This document shows positions 1 through 10,400 of a stretch of DNA of 51,152 nucleotides, in pieces. Position 1 is the first letter of the stretch; each line of letters starts with the position of its first letter. The position numbers and the translations under genes were made by a program. The stretch is from contig NW_019773694.1 in NCBI RefSeq assembly GCF_001039355.2, positions 1 to 51,152 on the forward strand. The letters run 5' to 3'. The notes below the pieces were generated by a model that made no database searches, had not been told where the DNA came from, and was given only the letters and a program-made list of their open reading frames with translations. The DNA is from Lingula anatina. Taxonomy: Eukaryota > Brachiopoda > Lingulata > Lingulida > Lingulidae.

Positions 1-377
1 AATCAAACTGCAATGTTTTATCTTCAGTATGTCTGATTATCATTTTCTTATGACTGTAAATATTTCATAAGAAATGACATGTTCAAGGTCAGGTAAGCCA
101 GAACCCCAGTATTCCAAAAAGAATGTCCTATGAAGAAACACTTTTTTTTTTGCTGAACTTGTGTATCCACTGATCATAAAACCTTTAATCAAACCCTTAA
201 ATCCAAGCTATAAAGTATGGACAAAGGAAACCACCATAGGGAATTATTACCTGGTATACAGAACTTTTATGAAACGGGCAGTTCATATTGCAATGCACTT
301 CAAAAGATGATCTTCCTATTGCACATGAAAGCTGTCAAACACAATACGAAGCATCAAACACAGTTAAGATACCACAT

Positions 378-3300
378 TCACAGCTCAAAGAATTTCTTCA
401 CTAGAAGTGTGGTGTCTTCTAAAGGCCTCTCAAAGTCCAAGGGTTTGATTTCCTCCTGATTTGTACGATCTCGTATCTGGTTCCACTCCTGTAGAATGAG
501 ACTGTATTCCACTGATTTCAGTGTATCCCCTAGGGAATGATATAACCTTAGCAGTCCACGGTAATCATATTCCAGTCCACTGTAACCTGAACCAAACAGC
601 TTCTTACCTGAAAGGCATGTGAACAGATGTAAACTAACTTATTAATGTGGTATTCTAAATAAAACTTTTTTTTTAATTTTGTGTGAAAATGTACAAAATC
701 ATTTAGTCTACTGTTAACTTCTTATTATAAGCAACTTCTCAACAAATGTGCGATATATGTTAGGCATGAAATGTAAAGACTCGCTATCCATACAAGCAAG
801 ATGGGTATGCACTGGTTTTATAGCTTTCTAATATAAAGGTCAGATTTCTCAGTTTACTTTAATTCAATCTACTAAAGCCAAAGAAGACCAGTCTATTCTA
901 CTGACCCACAGCTATAGACCTCAGGTACAGCTGTTCTGCCTCAGGATATTTCTTCATATCATAGTTGTAGAGAGAGGCCAGATGGCCCACAGACAGGGCC
1001 ACCTCATAGTCTTCACTGCCCAGCAAACGCTCCTTTATCTCTATGGCTTTCTGGTGCATTTCTTCTGCCTCCTGAGAAGATGATGGTAAAATGGTTGTAT
1101 ACATACGCATGCCTTTTTCTGACATGGAAAATACACACACACACACACACACACTCTCTCTCACTCTCTCTCTCTAGACCTACTATATCAAAGGTTTTTG
1201 AGACAGTAAAATGAAATATAATAAAGTAAAAACATTAATGTGACTCTTCTTTTAAAAATATCCAATATATTCTGTTTTCCAAAATGTCACCCAACCTGAT
1301 ATCTATGCATGGACTGGTACAATCTACCGAGGTTTCCATAGTGTTTAGCTGTCTGTACATTATTCTCTCCAAATGCCTTCTTAGCCAGTGCTAAAGATGC
1401 CAGGTGTAAGTCCTGTGATTCTTGTAACAGTCTCTCTTCTATCTCCTTGTTATGACTGTCTATGGCTATCTCTTCCAATATCAGTGCTGGGCACAAAGTA
1501 AACCAAGGACACTTTATTGTAGCTATACATTATACATCACTTGCTCTGGCATTTTCAGAAGATAGCATTAGTACATTTTGGTTGGCAAAACATTCCACTG
1601 AACTCAGTAAGCCAAGTTTATGTCGAAAATTCACTTTAACTTGTAGCAAAGCCATGACTCTAATTTACCTTTTACCCTCTTTGAAGATGCGAGTAGCAAG
1701 TGGTCTTCAGGCAATATACTGGTGATGATCTTGATGGCTTTTTCTGCATGCTCCCTAATAAAATAATTAAGATCACAATAAATAAAAACATATACAATGG
1801 ACAAGACAATGGTGCATGAATATGCTGTGGGTAAAAAATAATATAAAAAAACAAGGCAGCAAAGCTGTCAAATGTACAGACAAAAAGCAGGAAATAACAA
1901 AATAGGCTACTGTCAATTCTGATGCAAAAGTACATTATGTTAAACTGCAAATTCAACTTCAAATTTTAATTATGCTCAACAGGTAATACCAATGTAAGTA
2001 AAATGTGTAACAAGCATAAGGCTTCAGGCCCATGGGAGTTCAAGTTNACTTTTAATATGGCAATATGTACAGACACATCTGTGTCTGTACATAAAAATAA
2101 TATAAATTCACATTAAATTTATAAAGATACCTGCAAGACACAAAAGAAAACCAAAAAACATTTTACAATGAAGGCAGACAAGATCATTTTCTCTACTAAG
2201 TAGGTTATGTTTTTGGCTTTGTTCGCAAAAAGCCTAACTCAAAAATGTTTGAAAAAGTTGCCCAAGACATGCAGTGCTGAAAATCAGTTCCTAGACTTAC
2301 CTGGCATCACTGAACTTTCCTGAGCTGTATTCGTGTACATATGTAGCATAGGCCAAGTCCTCATGTGCCACTGCCACATGCAAGTTGTTTCCACCAAATA
2401 CCGACTGACGAATGTCCAAAGCAGCCTGAATTTTAGTACATTATTACCCATTAATTCGTTATAATTTTTCATCAAGTATTTTCTTTCACTTCAATTAAAG
2501 TAATCATTTTTTATTTTTAATGTATCCAAGATACTATTAAGGCAAAAATAAATAAATAAATAAATAAATAAAAATAATAACAAGAAGAAAACCTGCCAGA
2601 ATAAGTCTATATCATTTACCTGATAAACCTGAACAGCTTGACAAATAGAATCCACATTAAGCAAGTAGAAACCATAATCTAACAAAGCATCAGAATATTT
2701 TGGATGTTTGGTTCCAAAGAACTCTTTGGCAAAGTAAACTGCATGTTTCACAAGCAACTCTGCCTTCTTAAACTCTCTTTTTACAACACATGCCTGAAAG
2801 TACAAAAGTTAAATTTGTTTTTCATAATTATGCTAGATTATCCAATACAAACTTTAATAAAAAATTTACAAGTGAAGTCCTGTTGCCTGATAAAAACTGC
2901 TTAAAGACAAACTCATGCCCTAATGGCAATAAACATATATGGAAGAATTAAGCACTTAGTCCTGGTATCAAGAAATAAATAACTTCTTTGTTACTTTCAA
3001 ACTCCAGTGACAAATCAAAATTTTATCACAAAGAGTTGCTACTAAAGAAATCATCCTACAGTTGTCCAAACTGAATCCTATACTGATGCAGAAGGGACAT
3101 TATTTCTGTGCCTTTCTGCCTCAGTATCAATATTCATAAAACTTACCTTAGCAGACTGTCTCAACACATCTACAATGGTCTGAAAGGAGATGAAGAAAAA
3201 CAATGAAACCCACTAGTTCTACCTTCCAAAATGTTATAAAAACAAGAATGCAATTACAATAAAAGTTTAGGGACATGTTACAGAAACATGCCTTTCCGGT

Positions 3301-5464
3301 ACATCATTTTAACTGCTTTATCAACTACTTACCATAAAATAAATGTCAAACTGTACATTTTCTGGCAAGGTATTTAATTCTATTCAAAGAATTTACATTA
3401 ATTTATTTACTATGACACTAAATCATAATCAACTTCTCCCACAGCATACCTTTGCAGGTAGAGACGAGTTAAGTTCCTTCAAGGCAAGCATGGCATTATG
3501 GTAAGCCTAAAATACAATATGTAAAATGTGAATCCATAAAAAAGCAAGTCATTCCTTAGAAACAGAAACCACAGAATGCAGTCTAGAATTACTTTAAGGT
3601 CTACCATTTCATAATATGGTTTTTAAAATCCGTATTCAGCTATTCTGATTGAGTAATCAAAACTCTTTTTCACGAAGGTTCACACATGACATCTTGCAGT
3701 GGCATTTACTTTTCAGCAAAGCCTTGAATTCCATGCCCAGCAGCATAAATACAAAATACACAAAATAGCACCAATGGAAGCAAGGTTTTTGTTGTGTGTG
3801 CATGAGTGGGTGTATAAAATGAGAAAATCATATAAAACATACCTCGTCATACTGACTTTTGGCAAACAAGAGTGCACATATCTCAGTGTGAAGAGCAGAC
3901 TTGTTAACTTGTATTCCTTTCTCAGACAACTTGTCCAGGTATGTACGTGCTTCAACATAGATCTGCTCTGCCTCAACATATTTACAGTTAGCATTGCGAA
4001 TGTGCATCAACCTGAAGAAAGATAACATACAATTTTAGCTGATATAAATTAAAATTAAGAGCACCCAGAATGTTCAATTACATGTTGCATTGGTTACCCT
4101 ATGTCCTTATCATAAAGTTACTTTAAAAAAATAGAAAACTTAATTAAGCAGCAATTGCTGCAAGGAACCCTTAATATTAAAAACTTGGCCTTCAAAGATC
4201 TGCCTGCTCTGCAAAAAGACATAACAATCATCAAAGATCAAGTCCTAACCTGACACAGCATTCTAAAGCCTTATACCAGTGCTTGGTGTCCTCACGCTGT
4301 TTACACATCTGAAGGCAAGATAGTATTACGTTCTCACTGTCCACAAACCAGCCCGCTTCACTGAGAAATCCACCTAAGTTGGCACAAATGAACAATTAAT
4401 AATTACGAGCTTCAGCACCTCAAATCTTGCACAATCATTTTTTTTTTACTTCTTCAAATGAATATATTTACCTCTAGTCAAAAACAAAGCCTGAATAACC
4501 AAATAAAATGTGTTTGATTTAATTAAAAAAAAGCCTATTTTCTTGGATAATTTATCACAATAAGATTGTCAAATCATAACTGCAAAAATGTGTGACATAA
4601 ATAAAAACTCGATAGGGTTTTATTCCCAGTGAATTTCAGTCTACATACCCAGTAAGAGACCCAGCTTGAGTGTTTTATCTCTTATAAAAGGCTCTGCATG
4701 GTTCCTAACACAGCACATCTGTCTGTAAGCATCACACAATGTCTCTGAGGTTCTTACTCCATGATCCATCAGGGCTTGGAAACAATGATGAAGCAAGTGT
4801 CTGCAATGTTAGAAACAACCTTCTCTGTGAAATTACTTGCAAAAAGAGCCGTTTTGATTTTATTGTCAATATTGTTGTAAATAAGAACTTTAATGGCAAT
4901 GGATGATAAACACCTTTAGATTATGTAAGAAACCATGTTTTACTTATGCCATCACGTATCAAGGTTACTGGTTAATGTTGTATGCTAACATGATAACACC
5001 ATGTTTTTCTTATCTGTGGTATACAGTCTGTGATTATAGGTCATAGTAATTTTAACATTTAAACATTGATACATACCAAATACAATCACTACATTATCTT
5101 AATCCACTTTAAGTAGACATGTTAAATAATTGGCATGTGGATTTTATTCGACTTCTGGAAGAAACTGGTAGTAATAATTCTTGTGTGATACTGGGAATGT
5201 ACACAGCTATACTCTCACTAGTAATGATTCTTAAACACTTAACACAATTTTGACTGACAATTTAAAGACATGGCATAGTATACAGTTTACTCTACCAAGG
5301 CCACACCCATGGTTGTCTAGTCTAATACTATTATGCAAAATATGTATTAAAATAGCCTAAACTGATTGACTAATTCTACAACTAATCATAATCTCTAGTT
5401 TGGGCTGGAAAGTTAGGTTTTGACTTAAATAAAAACATGGTTTTGACTACAGAAAGCACACACT

Positions 5465-5498
<34 letters not shown>

Positions 5499-6747
5499 AC
5501 ACTTCTCACCTTTTGTCATTTACTTTCAAAACACCAGCAAATATGTCCAGTTCTGAGAATTCCAATCCAAGTTGACATAACCGACCCTTGCTGTACAACT
5601 TAAATCAGAATATTGTGTTAGTTTTAGCAAAAGAGATGGCTAGACTTCAACATAGTTAATATCATCCTCAGAATAGGGAGATATATCTTGCAACCAACCT
5701 CAAGACTCAGGCCTACCCAACTACCAGGCTCGACACCGAATGATCATGAATTCATGGGCAGATCAGGCCTCACTACCTGTTTTCACTTCGAAGTATCAGA
5801 TGCAACACCACTGTTGCCTAGTAAGCGATATGTGCATAGTGATGATCCGTAGTGGGGGTTGGAAAGTAGTGCATTTCATCTCAAATTTTGTTCCCAGGTA
5901 TGATACTGTGAAATGCGAACTGACACACACTTTGAAAATGGGTAGTGTGATCTGATCTACCGGTAAATTGGGATCATTCAGGGCCCAGTCTGGTAGTTGG
6001 GTAGGCCTGAGACTGTGACTAAATTAATCTGATGAATATTTATCAGTAACTGTCTTTGGAATGGATCAGATTATTTACAAAACAAATTCCATTTATTTTT
6101 CTAATTGGTACCAACATTCTCAATGATGACCATTAAAATGAAAATTTTAAATCCATATGAAATAGCATACAGTTATCTATTTCTAAAAAGATTACTAATA
6201 GTCTATGGGTGATTTGAAATCACTACTTAGGTATTAGAGTGACCTGTAAAAACGGACTTATGTAAATGTCTTCAAAAGTATTCTGGCAAAACATTTAACT
6301 GCCTTTACATCTAATTATCAGTATAAACGAGCCGTATTACGCCCTAATTAAATTCAAAATGTGGAGGAATAACATATCAACTCTACGAGAATGTAACAAT
6401 TGGTTTGGTTTAATTTTCAGGCTCACAAAGAACTTAGTCTTATGGCATCTGAATTAAGGTAATAATTTTTAGCAGCTGTACTTATGTTCACATTTAGTTA
6501 CTGAATGACAATGTTAAGGATTTTAGTTTTTGTAAAGCACGCTAGGAGAAAAAGACTAGCATTTCCCTCAGATAGCCAATATAATTTCCATTTTTAGCAA
6601 ACTACTTACCTTATAATAAACATCAAACTGTACATTTTCTGGTAAGGTTTTTAATTCCCTTCTAAACTTAGAATAATGCTTAACAACAATCGAGATCGCA
6701 GTATTAAACAGAGAATCAGGGACCCACTCCAGCGCAGACGCGGCCAT
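378..6747 (-). CDS. APPBP2: APPBP2 ortholog, TPR substrate receptor of a CUL2 ubiquitin ligase (13 exons)
   Basis: Coding exons in order: 6747-6610, 5598-5510, 4800-4649, 4373-4250, 4011-3843, 3506-3450, 3179-3147, 2793-2620, 2425-2301, 1754-1669, 1486-1296, 1071-906, 607-378. All have GT-AG borders and matching phases and give 577 residues; human APPBP2 is 585. Hallmarks read directly: LPENVQFDVYYK at the end of exon 1, HLLHHCFQALMDHGV in exon 3, KHPKYSDALLDYGFYLLNVD in exon 8, NVQTAKHYGNLGRLYQSM in exon 11, and YEVALSVGHLASLYNYDM in exon 12. The middle and C-terminal parts are TPR-like helical repeats. In the known family the protein is a CRL2 substrate receptor that reads C-terminal degrons, and it was first described as a microtubule-linked partner of APP. 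I start at the Met of MAASALEW, which matches the human N-terminus. An in-frame ATG 12 codons upstream (6783) could extend it. The only poly(A)-like hexamer seen is ATTAAA (complement) near 183-188. Confidence 0.95.
1133..1176. repeat. (CA)n-(CT)n microsatellite
   Basis: Alternating CA units run straight into CT units. The tract lies in APPBP2 intron 11, about 60 bp upstream of exon 12 in transcript sense, where the complementary strand reads GA then GT. Confidence 0.9.
2545..2575. repeat. (AAAT)n simple repeat
   Basis: About seven tandem AAAT units in the APPBP2 intron between exons 8 and 9. Confidence 0.85.
3324..3387 (-). pseudogene. Decayed partial copy of APPBP2 exon 1 inside an APPBP2 intron
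   Basis: These 64 bases match 6601-6664 (3' end of exon 1 plus its donor) at 55 of 64 positions by eye. The copy lies on the same strand, between exons 6 and 7. It reads LNTLPENVQFDIYF where the true exon reads LKTLPENVQFDVYY, and the GTAAGTAG donor is intact. An in-frame TGA sits just upstream in the copy and there is no usable acceptor in the right phase, so it is unlikely to be spliced into the mRNA. Confidence 0.8.
5466..5495. repeat. Poly(A) homopolymer tract
   Basis: About 30 consecutive A on the plus strand in APPBP2 intron 2, ending 15 bases before the donor of exon 2. In transcript sense it is a poly(T) run soon after the donor. No retroelement body is recognisable next to it. Confidence 0.9.
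5703..6014. mobile_element. 302-bp MITE with CAGGCC inverted ends and 5-bp target duplication
   Basis: The element runs 5708-6009. Its ends are inverted copies: both begin CAGGCCTACCCAACTACCAG (20 of 20 identical), and the similarity continues imperfectly to a shared GAATGATC. The pentamer AGACT flanks it directly at 5703-5707 and 6010-6014. It carries no transposase, so it is non-autonomous. The CAGG terminus with a 5-bp duplication resembles some hAT-type families, but the superfamily is an inference. It sits in APPBP2 intron 1. Confidence 0.85.
6421..6458 (+). other. Orphan exon-like segment opposite APPBP2 intron 1
   Basis: A 38-base stretch is bounded by a good acceptor (TTTTAATTTTCAG) and a GTAATA donor on the plus strand and reads AHKELSLMASELR in one frame. 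No partner exon was found nearby. It may be a relic or a chance match. Confidence 0.25.
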
Positions 6748-6767
6748 GATGTTGTTGTCATCTAACG

Positions 6768-6779
6768 TGACGTCACGTG
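6768..6779. promoter_or_regulatory. CRE palindrome overlapping an E-box (TGACGTCACGTG)
   Basis: A full CRE (TGACGTCA, 6768-6775) shares its last two bases with a CACGTG E-box (6774-6779). It lies 21-32 bp upstream of the chosen APPBP2 ATG, between that ATG and an alternative in-frame ATG. CREs are bound by CREB/ATF proteins and CACGTG by USF/MYC/MITF-type bHLH proteins. Use in this organism is inferred. Confidence 0.55.
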
Positions 6780-7373
6780 CCACATATATTTGCGAGCCAG
6801 CGACCTACATATTAAATAGGTCATCCGCGGCGCTTTGGCCTACCTTAGGCCAACTGAATGATGAGTCTAACTGCAAACAGACAAGTTATGCCTTTTGCAT
6901 GATCATCCTTACTGTGCAATTTTGCTGGCTCGGTATATTTTTAATATCGTCTTGTCTTTTTTAAACAACATTTATTTTTATGATGATATTTTTTATAGCC
7001 TATTGACTAAAATCCCTTATGAAGATTATAAAACAGCATTTAATTATGGCTTGCTTAATTTACGATTCTGTCTAACTGCATGATGTGGCCTATGGTCCGA
7101 TATGGCTGTAATAAAAACCAACCGAGTAGGCCAGGAACTAGATTGGTATGATCTGCCCTGCGGTAGGCCTATAAATGCGCGCGTGTTGGTGTGGATGTGC
7201 GCACACAGGTTTGTTTTTTAGATAATCATTGCAAGGCACTTTTAAAAAATGCCGCCAACCTCCATCAACGTGCACAATTAAGATGTACCTATACGCGTGC
7301 GCGGCGGGAATCTGCACAAACCCGTTCCAGAATGCCATTGAATGCCATTTCACTTGAATGGGGACCTGCTTCG

Positions 7374-7380
7374 TATATAA
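7374..7380 (+). promoter_or_regulatory. TATA-box-like element for the TGF-beta ligand gene
   Basis: TATATAA lies 89 bp upstream of the ligand ATG, a spacing that fits a core promoter with a short 5' UTR. The AT-rich context makes chance matches common. Confidence 0.4.
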
Positions 7381-7468
7381 TTAATGGAATAATCCAAAAT
7401 CTTGAAATAAATGTCGCTCGTTACCAAAAAAATCAGATTACCTAGTCAGCCGTCGGCGTGGTGCAGCA

Positions 7469-10400
7469 ATGGTTTCTGGAATAGTATTTTCCGCCATGCT
7501 TCTCTTGGTAAGCGATACAGTAGCCGGGAACTTTGGAGGCCCATATGCAGAAAGTGTCGCCCGAAGACTAGGTATAGGTGTAGATACCTTAAATCCCCGA
7601 AATTCCGCAAGCAGGGCGCCCCATATGTTCATGAAATTTCTTTATGAAGAAATGGAAAACGGGAGAATTCCCAGTTCAACTGTGCAGAGTTTTAGATCAG
7701 TGGCAGGTAAGAGATAAGCACTTATCTAGTACACAAAGGCAATAAGGAACATTTATAAGATCTAGATTTGACAAAATAGGCCATAAGATATGTAAGAACT
7801 TTCTTTTGCTTGTGGATATTGAATTTTAAGATAATATAGAGGTGCAAATAACGTCACGCTCCTTAAAATATTTAGTGCAGGGATAAGAAACTGTTTGATA
7901 ATTTAAGGGTCCCACATAAATAAGTTAATATCAAAGTTTCACTTTCCTGGAACCATGGAGAACAAAAATAATTCATCGTCTAACCGTAAAAAGGAACGTA
8001 GGCTACGTATTTCCCACAAATATAGCGTTGTAAAAAAAATAATAATAATAATTTTAATTCGTAAAGAACGATTAATTATTTTTGCGCAATTTTAATTTGT
8101 TTTTCACTGAATATTATAAAACTTCTGCTTGTGAAATGCACCTCTATTTTCGATTTGGGTGATATGCTGTTCAGCAATAGAGGCCTACATGACAAAAGTG
8201 CCATCAAAAAACCATGGGGTTTGGGGCCCGCTGAAGGGCCCCGAAAAATGTTGGTATTTTAAAGGGCCAACGGTGCCATTTGGTACGGTTTAGAACTATA
8301 ATTCTTATTTGAAGAGGGGACCTTTGATGTGATTTTTTTCAGAAATCGAAGGGCGAGGGGCCATGACCCCCCTGGACACCCCTCTAAATCCGCCACTGAA
8401 GCTGGCCTCTCGTCAATTTATTAGACAATGCCTACGATACACAAAAATTGATCACATGCTCTTGTAACTCGACTACATATAACAATACCAAGAAAACGGA
8501 GCTTCAGTTGGAAAAAAGTTTTATTAAGCGGCGAGTTCAAATGAGCCGTTTTTGCATATGAAAGTAACTTCCTAGAAGAGATTTTAAAATCTATTTTCAT
8601 AACCTTGTGATGGTACAAAGGATGTGTACGTGGAAACAAACTGAAGCTAAGTGTTTAAAATTTCGCAGGAATATTTTAAAAACGTACATGTAGAGGCTAC
8701 AATCCTTTAATAAAATAATGTGCACCTTAGTTGGACTACTTTGCTGGGAACAAGTTTAATTCTGTTTTTTTCATAGACATTTGGGCGCTAGTTATGTTTT
8801 TTTAAACACAAATCCAAAATATTGAAGGAAATGAAAACAAAATAAGCCAACATCTAGTCATCTAGCTGCAAAAGGCCCATTATATCTCGGCTGTGCCTAG
8901 ACATAATTAAGATTTTGTATGACGCATGCCGTGGACGGCTCGTGTTGTAACTATAGTGGTACAACTGCAATTACCCTCTTGTTCAAAGCACCGACCGTGG
9001 GATAATAATGGAGAATTCAAGGAAGAAAGAATGTATTATCGCGATTACCGCTTTTGAATATATCTTTTACACCGAAAAAATGTTTATATCTAACAGAGTT
9101 ACTGACACTTAAAAACAAATTGTGTATGCTAGACCAATTTAAGCAAGGTAGGTCAAGAAATTACACTCGTTTGTCATGGATTGTGTGGAATGCGCGATTT
9201 TAGTTAAACGTTTTTCTGTCTTGTTAAATTTTATTTAATGCACTCCATTGGTGCTACGTGCTGGTATCAACGGAGGCATTTGTCCACTTCAAACTAGTTT
9301 TACGGCCAATTTCGCTTGAAAAGAGGAACTGACAGAAGCTTTTCCAGGATTATCTCTGAAATATATACAGTCATAGGGACCTTCTGTTTGTTGTGTATAG
9401 ATAAAAATGTCCGTTTATTCAAGAAAAACACACATCAAATACAACAACAGTAAAAAAATTTAAAATTACAGTCTTCAATTCAGATATGAAATGCTCTGCG
9501 CACCGACTTCTTCAATTATGTTGCAAAAAGGTTTCTTCGGGTATTGAACTTGACTCAAGAATTCTTTCAAGGGCTAGATATACATCAAAGAAAAAATAAC
9601 GGAGGACTTCCTTTTTTCCGATAAAAGTTACATAAAATCCACAGGCCATGTAATATTTAGTTGATCTAACGATATAGACCAGCTGTTGGGACGTCAGAAC
9701 ATAAAAGAAGGCATTTTGCCTTTTTTTCCTTTCCCCTTTCACTTGTCTGAGTTCCATAAGATGTAAAGTGACACAATCGTAATTCTGGGAATGATACGCT
9801 ATATTGAGTGTCCCCATCCTCTTGCACAATGACAAATGTGCCACATTAAATTGGGTCCGAGACATCTCAATCGGCCCAACTTCCTAGTCGACTTTAAGTG
9901 GCTCCTACACCTGCGCATGGCTCCACAAAAGAACCTTAATTGGTTTAAACTTTACCACAAAAATTTGTTAAACTTTGAAATAATAACGTAGTTGTCTACT
10001 TGAATAAAGTACCTATTGGTCTAAAACATCATCCGGGCTCTTCCTGTTAAGACGCAATATTTGTCATGGGTCAGGGTAGACTAAAATTTAGTTTTAAAAG
10101 TTTGAACCAAATTTAGGTCCCTAAAAAGCATTTTATCCCCGGAAGTTGCTATTTTGTTCGTTGATATGTTTACGGACCGGTACCAGTCTTAATTGTGACT
10201 ACAAGACTAATGAACATGTTGAGATTAAAAATCGAATATCAATGTAGCCTTAATTAGATCTGCGTTGTTACTGGTAGCAGCCATACACTAGGCATATCTG
10301 AAGGCAGTTCTAAGTTCGGCAAACTTGTCTGCTTTAAACCCATTGGGAACCATGCGAGATAGCCCACAGTATCGCGACATAGTGTAAAATCAAGCAAGAA

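Larger units (their letters stand above)
6748..7468. promoter_or_regulatory. Divergent promoter region between APPBP2 and the TGF-beta ligand gene
   Basis: About 720 bp separate the two start codons, which point away from each other. On the APPBP2 side there is a CRE/E-box composite just upstream of the start. On the ligand side there is a TATA-like TATATAA at 7374-7380, and a direct repeat GAATGCCATT twice at 7330-7349. The middle is AT-rich with scattered CG-containing patches (for example GCGCGCGTG near 7178) and no convincing ORF. Confidence 0.5.

Noticed and set aside
5466-5495. Poly(A) tract as the tail of a retrotransposed copy
   Set aside because: No SINE/LINE body, target duplication or processed gene copy was found upstream of it.
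9512-9865. 117-codon minus-strand frame in the ligand intron
   Set aside because: With this AT content about one or two open frames of this length are expected by chance in the window. There is no splice context and no recognisable family.
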